From contig JAJYLM010000038.1 of assembly GCA_021787655.1 (NCBI GenBank), positions 1 to 15,755 on the forward strand: 15,755 bases of DNA, read 5' to 3'. The notes below the pieces were generated by a model, which saw nothing but the letters and a program-made list of their open reading frames with translations, searched no databases and was not told where the DNA came from. Of the stretch, positions 6,162-13,874 are shown in pieces. A program made the translations under genes and the position numbers. Positions within the stretch are counted from its first letter, which is position 1. The number at the start of each line of letters is the position of its first letter. Source of the stretch: a bacterium. GTDB lineage: Bacteria > JAMCPX01.

Positions 6162-7585
6162 ACTTTTATCCTTTTATCTATTACATAATTGCTTTTTTGG
6201 AATGTCTTTGCATAATCTTTCAGCTCTGCTGCGATTTCCGATACCTCCATGGGATCCGTTATCCTGCGCCGCTCATTCGTCACGACAGCAATAGAGAATG
6301 TAATGATCGGGAATTTAATTTCAACCCCTTGCCTGTTTTTACCGAGAATATAGCCCGTCTCCCGATCCTGAGGATCGTAAAAATCGGGCATACGCGTATC
6401 GAAGAGACGGATAATTTCGGTGCTGATCTCGTGGATTTTTTCCGGTTTCGAGATGATGACGAAATCATCTCCTCCGATATGACCGACAAAGTCGCCGGGA
6501 GAACCTTTTTCCCTGACAACGGTTTCTATGATTCGTGCTGTCTCTTTCAGAACAAGGTTTCCCCGGGCGTACCCGTACTGATCGTTAAATGCCTTGAAAT
6601 TATCAACATCGAGGAGGAAAAATGCGAATTTTTCTCCTGAGTCGATTCGTTTTTTCAGAATGTTTTCGACGGCAAGCCCCCCGGCGAGGTGGGTCAGCGG
6701 GCTGGCATCGAGATACATATTTTCAAGCACCTTCAGCCGTTTGCCCATGGAAACAAATGCCTTTGAAAGGCTGCCGATCTCATCGGACGTTCTGATGTCC
6801 GGATCATAGTCAAAGTCGCCTTCAGCGATATGCTCGGTAACAACGATGAGCCGGTGAATGGATGACGTTATATGGTACGTCACCAGAAACCCTATCAGGA
6901 CCCCGGTGATGACGCTGATGAACCAGAACAAAATGGTGTTCAGCATGACGCTCGGTCCCATCACGCTGATGCGCGACATTTTCAATTCCTCGTAGTTTTT
7001 TGCATTTGAAGACATCTTCGTCAGGGAGAATGCGATCCTGTCGACGATGTGCTTCAAGGCACCGTTCGAGAGAGCATACGCCTTTTTCATCTTTCCTGTC
7101 CGCACCAGGTCGGCCTCTCTGGTAAACAATTCTTCGTATTCCTTGTACTGCCGCTCGATGGTACCCACTTCCTGGAGTTCTGCGACTTCTTCGATCATAA
7201 GATCTTTGCTGTTCCTCAAATCGCTGAGGGTCTTCAGCCAGACGTGAAATTCTTTCCCGCGCTTCCAGAAAAGCGTTTCCATGTCTTCGCTTTTCAGGAT
7301 GAGGAACCGTTTTTCATAATTGTCCTGGTCCATGAGAACATCGTGCATTCTGTTGGTCGCTTTTTGTATGGCGATGTCGATCGACATGATACTCTTGTTG
7401 AGCCTGCTGAATTGCTGGAAGCTGATCCGTGCGTAGGCGAATATGGCGACGGACGTTATGATCAGGACGGCATACCCCAGCAGCATCTTGCTGGTTATGT
7501 TCATCCGCATGAAAATATTGATGGGGGACAGATGCTTTATCCGTACAAGGGCAGCGTTCACATACTCTCGAAAAGTCAATGACAT
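6158..7585 (-). CDS. Membrane-bound HAMP-GGDEF (GGDDF) diguanylate-cyclase-like protein
   Basis: A 475-residue signalling protein. TM1 is at 35-52. A helical extracytoplasmic sensor region runs 53-210, rich in charged heptads (4-helix-bundle type). TM2 is at 211-236, a HAMP domain spans about 237-290, and a GGDEF domain runs from about 293. The GGDEF start SPLTHLAGG and the metal/GTP block FLLDVDNFKAFNDQYGYARGN (in part) are clear. The signature is GGDDF at 371-375, with Asp replacing the catalytic-base Glu of GG(D/E)EF. The usual inhibitory RxxD, five residues upstream, reads SPGD, so product feedback inhibition is probably lost. It may be a cyclase of reduced activity or a GTP/c-di-GMP-sensing degenerate domain. 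It is first in an operon with a TPR lipoprotein and an exported PHP hydrolase. The ATG at 7585 lacks a Shine-Dalgarno; see the promoter entry. Confidence 0.88.
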   Translation of the reverse strand: MSLTFREYVNAALVRIKHLSPINIFMRMNITSKMLLGYAVLIITSVAIFAYARISFQQFSRLNKSIMSIDIAIQKATNRMHDVLMDQDNYEKRFLILKSEDMETLFWKRGKEFHVWLKTLSDLRNSKDLMIEEVAELQEVGTIERQYKEYEELFTREADLVRTGKMKKAYALSNGALKHIVDRIAFSLTKMSSNAKNYEELKMSRISVMGPSVMLNTILFWFISVITGVLIGFLVTYHITSSIHRLIVVTEHIAEGDFDYDPDIRTSDEIGSLSKAFVSMGKRLKVLENMYLDASPLTHLAGGLAVENILKKRIDSGEKFAFFLLDVDNFKAFNDQYGYARGNLVLKETARIIETVVREKGSPGDFVGHIGGDDFVIISKPEKIHEISTEIIRLFDTRMPDFYDPQDRETGYILGKNRQGVEIKFPIITFSIAVVTNERRRITDPMEVSEIAAELKDYAKTFQKSNYVIDKRIKV

Positions 7586-7591
7586 TTCGTT

Positions 7592-7620
7592 GAAATATCA
7601 AAACATTCCGGCTTTGTCAA
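7592..7620 (-). promoter_or_regulatory. Predicted promoter of the GGDEF operon, placing the transcript start at the ATG
   Basis: On the minus strand a perfect TTGACA (plus 7615-7620) is followed by a 17-bp spacer and TATTTC (plus 7592-7597, 3 of 6). Transcription would begin near 7584-7586, at the start codon (ATG 7585-7583), which has no SD. This predicts a leaderless mRNA. The -10 is weak, so it is a hypothesis. Confidence 0.4.
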
Positions 7621-7758
7621 AGCATCAGAACGATCTTGATCTTTTTGATTTTGCTGCACTTGACTCCGGTTTTCGCACTCTTAAATTTATAGGAGAGGCG
7701 GGAAAGAAAGAGGGTTTCTTGTTCTGGATGCACAGGAGAGCAGTATGTGCATCGTGTC

Positions 7759-7787
7759 TTGACATTGTACGAATGTCTTGATAAGAA
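7759..7787 (+). promoter_or_regulatory. Candidate promoter/operator region upstream of grpE
   Basis: A perfect TTGACA at 7759-7764 has TAAGAA 17 bp downstream (7782-7787, weak -10). The -35 overlaps an inverted repeat: GACATT (7761-7766), five bases, then AATGTC (7772-7777). CTTGA occurs three times, at 7758, 7777 and 7788. No CIRCE element (TTAGCACTC-N9-GAGTGCTAA) or sigma-32 -10 was found, so how the chaperone operon responds to heat is open. Confidence 0.35.
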
Positions 7788-7820
7788 CTTGATATTTATT
7801 GCGTATGATACGGAGAGAGC

Positions 7821-8576
7821 ATGCCCTATAAGAAGAAAAAAAGAAGCAAGGACAAAACTATGCCAAATAATAACGATGATCAAAAGAACGAAGAACAGGT
7901 AAACGAAGAAGCTTCCGGCGCAGGGAAGACACCGGGAAACGAAGTAGCTACCGGTGAAGCCCGCGGAGAGAGCGATGCGGCGGGAGAGGAAGTTGCTGCT
8001 GAAAAGGTTGCTCAGGAGGTCAAGTCTACGGATGAGGGGTCGATAACCGTACAATCGCAGGAAGAACCCGAATCCGAGGAACTGAACAACCTCAGGAACC
8101 AGGTCGATAAACTGCTCAAGGAATCGGCGCAGTACAAAGACAAATGGCTGCGTGCCGAAGCAGATATGGACAATTACAAGAAGCGGGTCCATAAGGAGAA
8201 ACTCGATCAGCTCAAGTACGGATACGAGACCATCATCCGGGAGATCCTTCCGGTCATCGACAACCTTGAACGCGCGATAGACTATTCCAAGAAGCATGCA
8301 CAGAAGGACAGCCTCTCCGAGGGTGTCGAACTCACCTTGAAGCTCCTGAAAAAGGTCGTCGAGGGCTTCGGGGTCAACACGATCAGCACGGTAGGCCAGG
8401 CGTTTGATCCAAACTTCCACGAAGGCATTGGTATCGAGGAGAATGCCGAATACGAGGACAACATCATCGTCAAGGAAGTCGAGAAAGGGTATCTGTACAA
8501 TGACCGGCTGATACGCCCGGCCAAGGTGATCGTCGGAAAAAAGGCTGCCGGTGATCATGTTCCGGAGCAGGCCTAA
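7821..8576 (+). CDS. grpE: GrpE, nucleotide exchange factor for DnaK, with long acidic N-terminal extension
   Basis: A 251-residue GrpE, longer than the common ~190-200. Residues 1-85 are a low-complexity, lysine- then glutamate-rich tail. The family core begins at about 86: the long dimerisation helix (LNNLRNQVDKLLKESAQYKDK), RAEADMDNYKKRVHKEK at 111-127, and ILPVIDNLERAI at 142-153. The C-terminal beta domain has FDPNFHEGIG at 195-204 and DRLIRPAKVIVGK at 228-240. It accelerates ADP and peptide release from DnaK in the cytoplasm. Start choice is open: ATG 7821 has GGAGA 4 bp upstream, while ATG 7860 (residue 14) has AAGGA 7 bp upstream. The first is used because its RBS is as good and it is upstream. 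It opens the grpE-dnaK-dnaJ cluster; dnaK starts 43 bp downstream. No hrcA precedes it. Confidence 0.93.
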   Translation: MPYKKKKRSKDKTMPNNNDDQKNEEQVNEEASGAGKTPGNEVATGEARGESDAAGEEVAAEKVAQEVKSTDEGSITVQSQEEPESEELNNLRNQVDKLLKESAQYKDKWLRAEADMDNYKKRVHKEKLDQLKYGYETIIREILPVIDNLERAIDYSKKHAQKDSLSEGVELTLKLLKKVVEGFGVNTISTVGQAFDPNFHEGIGIEENAEYEDNIIVKEVEKGYLYNDRLIRPAKVIVGKKAAGDHVPEQA

Positions 8577-8619
8577 GGATGAAGACGGGCGTTCTCAGAT
8601 GCAGGTGTTAGGGGGCTGA

Positions 8620-10467
8620 ATGGGCAGGACGATTGGCATAGATCTCGGTACGTCGTATTCGTGTGTGGCCTACATGGAGGGTGATACGCCGGTTGTGATC
8701 CCGAATGCAGAAGGCGGACGCACGACACCGTCCATGGTGGCGATCAACGATAAAGGCACACTCCTGGTCGGTAACCTCGCAAAACGTCAGGCAGTGACGA
8801 ATGCCGAAAATACCATTTTTGCAGTCAAGCGGCTCATCGGCAGGAAATTCAATGCACCGGAAGTAGACCAGACCAAGAAGATAGCCTCATACAAGATCAT
8901 CCAGGCGGACAACGATGACGCGTGGGTGGAGATCAACGGGAAAAAAATGAGTCCGTCAGAGGTGTCCGCTTACGTTCTGTCCCGGATGCGGGAGTATGCC
9001 GAGGACTTTCTCGGCGAAAAGATAGAGGACGCGGTTATCACCGTTCCCGCATATTTCAACGACAGCCAGCGGCAGGCAACCAAAGACGCGGGGAGGATTG
9101 CAGGACTCAATGTCCTGAGGATTATCAACGAGCCGACGGCTGCATCGCTGACCTACGGACTGAACAAAAATCAGACCATGAAAATCGCCGTGTTCGACCT
9201 CGGCGGCGGTACGTTCGATATTTCCATCCTCGAGTTGAACGAAGGAGTGTTCGAAGTGCTGGCGACCAACGGCAACACGTTCCTCGGCGGCGAGGATTTC
9301 GACCGGGTACTGTCCGCCTGGCTCGTTGATGATTTCAAACAGCAGACCGGCATTGACATTTCCGGAGACAAGATGGCGATGCAGAGGGTCAAGGACGCTG
9401 CGGAAAAATCGAAGATGGAGCTATCGACCCTGAAGGAAACGGAGATCAACCTTCCGTTTATCGCAGCCGACGCGTCGGGTCCGAAGCACCTCACGAAGGC
9501 GGTGACGCGGGCGCATTTCGAATCCATCGTCCAGGGACTTGTCGACAAACTCGCAGAACCGTGCGAACTCGCACTCAAGGACGCGGGCCTGAAAAAAGAG
9601 AACGTCGACAACGTCATCCTCGTGGGAGGCATGACACGGATGCCCGCCGTGGTCAGAAAGGCAGAGGAGATCTTCGGTAAACCGCCGGTGAAAGAGGTCA
9701 ACCCTGACGAGGTCGTTGCCATGGGCGCCGCGATCCAGGGCGCCGTTCTCAAGGGCACGGTGAAGGACGTGATTCTGCTCGACGTGACACCGCTCTCCCT
9801 CGGTGTCGAGACACAGGGAGGGATATTTACCAAGGTGATTCCGCGGAATACGACGGTCCCGACCAAGAAAACCATGGTCTTTTCGACGACCGAGGACGAT
9901 CAGGACTTCGTCAACATCCACGTTCTGCAGGGAGAACGGGAACTTGCCAAGGACAATCAGAGCCTTGCAAAGTTCCAGCTCATCGGCATACCGCCTGCAC
10001 CGCGCGGCCTTCCGCAGATCGAGGTGACCTTCGATATCGATGCGAACGGAATACTCCACGTGAAGGCCAAGGACCTCGGCACCGGCAAGGAGCAGAAGGT
10101 CAAGGTGACCGCGGGGAGCGGACTTTCCGAAGATCAGATCGGCAAGATCATCAGTGATGCACAACAGCACGAGATCGACGACAAGAAGCGAAAAGAACTT
10201 GTCGACCTGAGGAACAAGGCGGACGGTCTCATCTATGCGACGACGCGATCGCTCAACGAGTATAAGGAACTGCTGTCGCCGGAGGATTACGGTAACATTC
10301 AGTCGTCCATGGACGATCTGAAAAAGAAGAGAGATACGGACGATGCCGCCGTCCTCGAGGCAGCGGTACAAACGCTGAGTTCGTACTCGCACAAGATTGC
10401 AGAACTGCTCTATCAGAAAGCTGAGAAAGCAGAAAAAGAGGAGAAAGAGGAGAAAGAGACAGAATGA
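8620..10467 (+). CDS. dnaK: Hsp70 chaperone DnaK
   Basis: A 615-residue DnaK, slightly short of the common 630-640. The ATPase domain shows phosphate-1 GIDLGTSYSCVA (6-17), VPAYFNDSQRQATKDAG (142-158), phosphate-2 FDLGGGTFDISIL (192-204), and GGMTRMP (336-342). The conserved interdomain linker VILLDVTPL is at 384-392, followed by the substrate-binding beta sandwich and helical lid. The tail at 599-615 is a low-complexity K/E stretch, without the G-rich disordered tail seen in many DnaKs. It binds unfolded peptides in an ATP cycle driven by DnaJ and GrpE in the cytoplasm. The ATG at 8620 has AGGGGG 4 bp upstream. Its TGA overlaps the dnaJ ATG (ATGA, 10464-10467), implying coupled translation. 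Confidence 0.98.
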   Translation: MGRTIGIDLGTSYSCVAYMEGDTPVVIPNAEGGRTTPSMVAINDKGTLLVGNLAKRQAVTNAENTIFAVKRLIGRKFNAPEVDQTKKIASYKIIQADNDDAWVEINGKKMSPSEVSAYVLSRMREYAEDFLGEKIEDAVITVPAYFNDSQRQATKDAGRIAGLNVLRIINEPTAASLTYGLNKNQTMKIAVFDLGGGTFDISILELNEGVFEVLATNGNTFLGGEDFDRVLSAWLVDDFKQQTGIDISGDKMAMQRVKDAAEKSKMELSTLKETEINLPFIAADASGPKHLTKAVTRAHFESIVQGLVDKLAEPCELALKDAGLKKENVDNVILVGGMTRMPAVVRKAEEIFGKPPVKEVNPDEVVAMGAAIQGAVLKGTVKDVILLDVTPLSLGVETQGGIFTKVIPRNTTVPTKKTMVFSTTEDDQDFVNIHVLQGERELAKDNQSLAKFQLIGIPPAPRGLPQIEVTFDIDANGILHVKAKDLGTGKEQKVKVTAGSGLSEDQIGKIISDAQQHEIDDKKRKELVDLRNKADGLIYATTRSLNEYKELLSPEDYGNIQSSMDDLKKKRDTDDAAVLEAAVQTLSSYSHKIAELLYQKAEKAEKEEKEEKETE

Positions 10468-11573
10468 ATAAGCGTGACTACTATGAGGTCCTCGGTGTTT
10501 CGAGGGACGCGACCGAGGCCGACATCAAGCGTGCGTACCGGAAACTTGCTTTACAGTATCACCCGGACAGGACGAACGGTGACAAGACTTCCGAAGAAAA
10601 ATTCAAAGAGATCAACGAGGCTTACAGTATTCTGAGCAACCAGGAGAAACGCTCGCAGTACGATATGTACGGCCACAACTTCGAGCGCATGGGAATGGGA
10701 CACGATGACATCTTCGGTTCGTCGGTGTTCGAAGACCTGATCGGCGATGTATTCAGCGATTTCTTCGGCGGCAGACGGTCGTCGAAAGGCCGGAAATTCA
10801 GGGGCAAGGACATCGAGGCAGAACTCATGCTCGACTTCGAAGAAGCCGTGCGGGGCGTTGACAAGGAATTCACCATCAAACGGACGGTTGCCTGCGACCA
10901 GTGCTCCGGTACCGGTGCAAAACCGGGGACCAAACCGGTGACCTGCAGGGCATGCCATGGCTCAGGCCAGGTCAATTACCGTCAGGGGTTCCTGACCGTC
11001 ACCAAAACATGCCACGTGTGTAATGGCAGCGGGTTCGAGATCATCGACAAGTGCAGGGACTGCAGCGGCACGGGCAGGGTCGTGAAAGAAGAGAAGATCA
11101 AGATCCATGTTCCGCCCGGTGTCGACACGGACAGCGTCCTGCGTATCCAGGGGAAGGGCAGTGAAGGATATAACAGCGGTCCGTCCGGGGATCTCCACGT
11201 CATCATCAAGGTGCGGGATCACCCGTTGTTCAAGCGCGAGGACCAGAACATTATTCTGGACATGTACATATCGTATGCACAGGCCGTACTCGGAGACGGG
11301 ATCAAGGTCCCGACATTGTACGGTGATGAAGAACTCAGGATACCGGCAGGAACGGATTCAGGAGAGACATTCATACTCAAGCATAAGGGTATCGGCAGTC
11401 CCTACGACTCGCGAAAAGGAGATCAGATAGTGAGGGTTCATATCGAGGTGCCGAAGCACATTTCTGACCGTCAGAAAGAGATCTTAAAGGAATTCGATGA
11501 AATCGCACAGGCACACAGCAAGACGGGTGCACGGGGCCTGTTCGAAAAGGTGAAGGACCTTTTTCAGCAATAG
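10464..11573 (+). CDS. dnaJ: DnaJ (Hsp40) co-chaperone, type I
   Basis: A 369-residue type I J-protein. The J domain covers 4-68, with the HPD motif at 33-35. The G/F linker (about 72-103) is short and rather poor in glycine, ending in FEDLIGDVFSDFFGG. Four CxxCxGxG zinc repeats follow at C144/C147, C161/C164, C183/C186 and C197/C200, all intact. The C-terminal peptide-binding and dimerisation domains run to the end. It stimulates DnaK ATP hydrolysis and hands over unfolded substrates. The start overlaps the dnaK stop by 4 bp. CbpA-type proteins are excluded by the zinc repeats. Confidence 0.97.
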   Translation: MNKRDYYEVLGVSRDATEADIKRAYRKLALQYHPDRTNGDKTSEEKFKEINEAYSILSNQEKRSQYDMYGHNFERMGMGHDDIFGSSVFEDLIGDVFSDFFGGRRSSKGRKFRGKDIEAELMLDFEEAVRGVDKEFTIKRTVACDQCSGTGAKPGTKPVTCRACHGSGQVNYRQGFLTVTKTCHVCNGSGFEIIDKCRDCSGTGRVVKEEKIKIHVPPGVDTDSVLRIQGKGSEGYNSGPSGDLHVIIKVRDHPLFKREDQNIILDMYISYAQAVLGDGIKVPTLYGDEELRIPAGTDSGETFILKHKGIGSPYDSRKGDQIVRVHIEVPKHISDRQKEILKEFDEIAQAHSKTGARGLFEKVKDLFQQ

Positions 11574-11577
11574 CATC

Positions 11578-12156
11578 ATGGAAGAGCAGATACCGAAAGT
11601 TTTCTGTCCGAGCTGCGGGATCATGGTAGATCCTTTTGTGATGATCACCGGCGGAGAGGAGCGTATCCGTTGTACCGAATGCGGTCTCGATCTCACCAAG
11701 AAAGAGTTCAAAAAGAAGGAAATGGACCGTGTTCTCATTGCCGATGATTCTGCCATCATGCGGAAACAGGTGTCGGACTTCATGGCTGCCGGCGGTATCG
11801 TGAAAGACATCGTCGAAAGCGAAAACGGCAGGACGTTTCTCTCGCAGCTCAGTGACCTGCTCAAGGCGCATGCTGCCGTGGACCTGATCATTCTCGACGT
11901 GAACATGCCGATCATCAACGGTATCGATGCGGCGAGGACGGTCCGGGCGCTCGAAGCAGGCCTCAAGCTGCCGCGCAAGATACCCATTCTCTTTTTCTCC
12001 ATCGTGAAGTGCGATGAGAATTTCAAGAAAATGATGACGTTGACAAAGCCCTCGGCATATCTGAACAAAGGCACCAGTTCGGACAAAGAGGAATTCAGCA
12101 GGCGGCTCATCGATGTCATCGGCAGGATCCGCGATATTGCAGAGCCGTCACTCTGA
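11578..12156 (+). CDS. Response-regulator receiver protein with N-terminal zinc ribbon
   Basis: A 192-residue protein. Residues 8-36 form a rubredoxin-knuckle zinc ribbon: CPSC at C10/C13 and CTEC at C32/C35. A lysine-rich linker (40-49) leads to a CheY-like receiver at about 50-185. Receiver landmarks are intact: acidic pair D56-D57, phosphoacceptor D107 in LDVNMP, S141 in place of the switch Thr, and K164. No output domain follows, so the zinc ribbon may bind a partner or nucleic acid. It starts 4 bp after the dnaJ stop with no good SD of its own, so it is probably translated with dnaJ. A kinase partner is not in the window. Its function is unknown; a link to chaperone regulation or motility is speculation. 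Confidence 0.85.
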   Translation: MEEQIPKVFCPSCGIMVDPFVMITGGEERIRCTECGLDLTKKEFKKKEMDRVLIADDSAIMRKQVSDFMAAGGIVKDIVESENGRTFLSQLSDLLKAHAAVDLIILDVNMPIINGIDAARTVRALEAGLKLPRKIPILFFSIVKCDENFKKMMTLTKPSAYLNKGTSSDKEEFSRRLIDVIGRIRDIAEPSL

Positions 12157-12163
12157 GCGGCAG

Positions 12164-12182
12164 TGCCGGAGGGCTGCCGGCA
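12164..12182 (+). promoter_or_regulatory. Small hairpin in the gap before mqnC
   Basis: TGCCGG (12164-12169), a 7-nt loop and CCGGCA (12177-12182) form a GC-rich stem; the GGAGGG at 12168-12173 lies across stem and loop. It has no U-tract, so it is not a clear terminator. It may be a chance GC hairpin or a modest translational element for mqnC. Confidence 0.3.
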
Positions 12183-12193
12183 GGGCACCAACC

Positions 12194-13234
12194 ATGAAGA
12201 GACTCGGTAAAGCAGAGGCAACCACGTTATTCAAATCCTCAGACCTTCTTGCCCTGGGAAAGAAGGCGCATGAGTTCAGAATGAAGCTCCACCCGAAACC
12301 GGTGGTGAGCTTCGTCATGGACACCAACATCAACTATACGAATGTCTGCGATGTGGGATGTCTGTTTTGTGCATTCTACAGGCCCCGGGGGCATGCCGAG
12401 GCATACGTCATGACCGCAGCTGAACTCAGGGACAAGCTCGGCAGTGCGTCTGCGAACGGGGTCACGACCGTGCTCCTGCAGGGCGGTATGCACCCGGATC
12501 TGAAGCTCGATTACTATGTCGACCTTATCGCCTCTATCCGCAGGGATTATCCTGCCATGCATGTGCATGCCTTTTCACCGCCCGAGGTCCTGCGGATGAG
12601 CGAGGTTTCCGGCATGAGCATCCGGGAGGTCCTCACGGCATTGAAGTCCGCAGGTCTGATGTCCATTCCCGGCGGAGGCGCTGAAATTCTCGTGGAGCGT
12701 GTGCGCAAGGCCATCAGTCCGGCAAAACCGCCGGTCGATGACTGGCTTGCGGTCATGGAAACCGCGCATACGCTGGGCATACCGACGACTGCGACGATGA
12801 TGTACGGCCACCTCGAGACGCCCGAAGAGATCATCGAACACCTCGACCGGCTGCGCATCCTGCAGGACAAAACCAAAGGCTTTACCGCGTTCATTGCATG
12901 GGATTTCAAGTCCGAGAACACGGCGCTCGGCAGAAAGATGCAGACCAGGTATAGTGCGGAAAAATATCTCCGGATCGTCGCGATTGCACGGCTGTATCTC
13001 GACAATTTTCCGAACATCCAGGCATCATGGTCGTCCCAGGGCAAGGACATCGGGCAGTTGTCCCTGTTCTTCGGCGCAAACGACCTCGGGAGCCTGCTCT
13101 TCGAGGAAAACGTCATGAGGCTTGCCGGTCACCGGCTCACCGCCCGGCGGGACGAGATTGTCGCCCTGATAAAAGATGCGGGATTTACCCCGGTGCAGCG
13201 CACTACCTTCTACGACACCCTCAAGGTGTTTTGA
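12194..13234 (+). CDS. mqnC: Cyclic dehypoxanthinyl futalosine synthase, radical SAM (MqnC)
   Basis: A 346-residue radical SAM enzyme. INYTNVCDVGCLFCAFYR at about 46-63 holds the CxxxCxxC cluster motif (C52, C56, C59). MqnC-type blocks follow: LLQGGMHPDL (94-103), HAFSPPEV, IPGGGAEILVERVR (158-171), TATMMYGHLE, GFTAFIAWDF, IQASWSSQGKDIGQLSL and FGANDLGS (293-300). It cyclises dehypoxanthine futalosine to the cyclic form, a step of the futalosine (alternative) menaquinone route in the cytoplasm. MqnE is a close relative; the GANDLGS and ASW--QG blocks favour MqnC. The frame is open back to 12113, but that would overlap the preceding receiver gene; the ATG at 12194 begins MKRLGKAEA and has AGGG 8 bp upstream. 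It points to menaquinone-based respiration. The other mqn genes are not in the window. Confidence 0.9.
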   Translation: MKRLGKAEATTLFKSSDLLALGKKAHEFRMKLHPKPVVSFVMDTNINYTNVCDVGCLFCAFYRPRGHAEAYVMTAAELRDKLGSASANGVTTVLLQGGMHPDLKLDYYVDLIASIRRDYPAMHVHAFSPPEVLRMSEVSGMSIREVLTALKSAGLMSIPGGGAEILVERVRKAISPAKPPVDDWLAVMETAHTLGIPTTATMMYGHLETPEEIIEHLDRLRILQDKTKGFTAFIAWDFKSENTALGRKMQTRYSAEKYLRIVAIARLYLDNFPNIQASWSSQGKDIGQLSLFFGANDLGSLLFEENVMRLAGHRLTARRDEIVALIKDAGFTPVQRTTFYDTLKVF

Positions 13235-13259
13235 CGGTTCCCTGTTCTTGGGCTATGGA

Positions 13260-13865
13260 ATGGGTATGCTGAAGAATTACCTGCTGGCCATTATACCGAT
13301 CTTCGTAGCAATCGACATCATCGGATTGCTGCCTATCTTCATATCACTGACGTCCACCTACACGCCGGAACAGAACAGGGTCGTCGTAAAACAGTCGACG
13401 ATTACGGCGTTCGTGGTCAGTGTCTCGTTTATAGCGATAGGCAAACTCGTTTTCAATGCGCTCGGCATCACCATAGCGGATTTCCAGATTGCCGGAGGCA
13501 TCCTGCTCCTGATCCTGTCCATCAACGACATCATGTACCCGAACAGGGCCAACCGCACGCCGACGAGCTCCATGGGCATCGTTCCGATCGGCATACCGCT
13601 GATCACCGGTCCCGCGGTGCTGACGACCTCGATACTTATCCTCGACCTGTACGGTATCGGCCCGACGCTGGTCTCGCTGACCCTGAACATGCTCCTGGTG
13701 TACGTTGTCCTGAAACGGGCATCACTCGTCGTCCGGACGATCGGTCAGGGCGGAACGATGGCGATCGGCAAGGTGGCGAGTATCCTGCTTGCGTCCATCG
13801 GCGTCATGCTGGTGAGGATGGGCATCCAGTCCATCATCCTGCACGCAGGGACGCAGTGGAAATGA
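13260..13865 (+). CDS. MarC-family multi-pass membrane protein
   Basis: About 201 residues, the usual MarC (UPF0056) size. It shows the family's opening LLAIIPIFVAIDIIGLLPIFISLT, then the second conserved block IADFQIAGGILLLILSI, and PIGIPLITGPAVLTT. Six predicted membrane segments cover most of the chain. The family has no firmly established transport function; the name comes from an early, disputed link to multiple antibiotic resistance. The start could be ATG 13260 (MGMLKNYLL) or ATG 13266 (MLKNYLL); both follow a weak SD, and the extended open frame to 13176 lies inside mqnC and is rejected. It begins 25 bp after mqnC on the same strand, so the two may be co-transcribed, without an evident functional tie. 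Confidence 0.85.
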   Translation: MGMLKNYLLAIIPIFVAIDIIGLLPIFISLTSTYTPEQNRVVVKQSTITAFVVSVSFIAIGKLVFNALGITIADFQIAGGILLLILSINDIMYPNRANRTPTSSMGIVPIGIPLITGPAVLTTSILILDLYGIGPTLVSLTLNMLLVYVVLKRASLVVRTIGQGGTMAIGKVASILLASIGVMLVRMGIQSIILHAGTQWK

Positions 13866-13874
13866 GGTACGTGC

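Noticed and set aside
7718..7774. Possible small ORF ahead of grpE (MHRRAVCASC...)
   Set aside because: Only 17 codons, overlaps the candidate promoter and inverted repeat, and has no conservation evidence.
7617..8558. Long open frame on the minus strand (313 codons) across grpE
   Set aside because: It is antisense to a clear GrpE gene. The translation is F/L/V-rich, has no family motif and follows codon bias of the other strand.
9171..10392. Long minus-strand open frames (234 and 323 codons) across dnaK
   Set aside because: Both lie wholly inside dnaK and mirror its codon structure; no start signal or recognisable domain.
12113..12193. Earlier start for mqnC at 12113
   Set aside because: It would overlap the receiver gene by 44 bp and add 27 residues not expected in MqnC; the ATG at 12194 has its own AGGG.
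13176..13259. Earlier start for the MarC gene inside mqnC
   Set aside because: The extra residues are Ser/Arg/Pro-rich and non-membrane; family proteins begin at the first hydrophobic segment, near 13260-13266.
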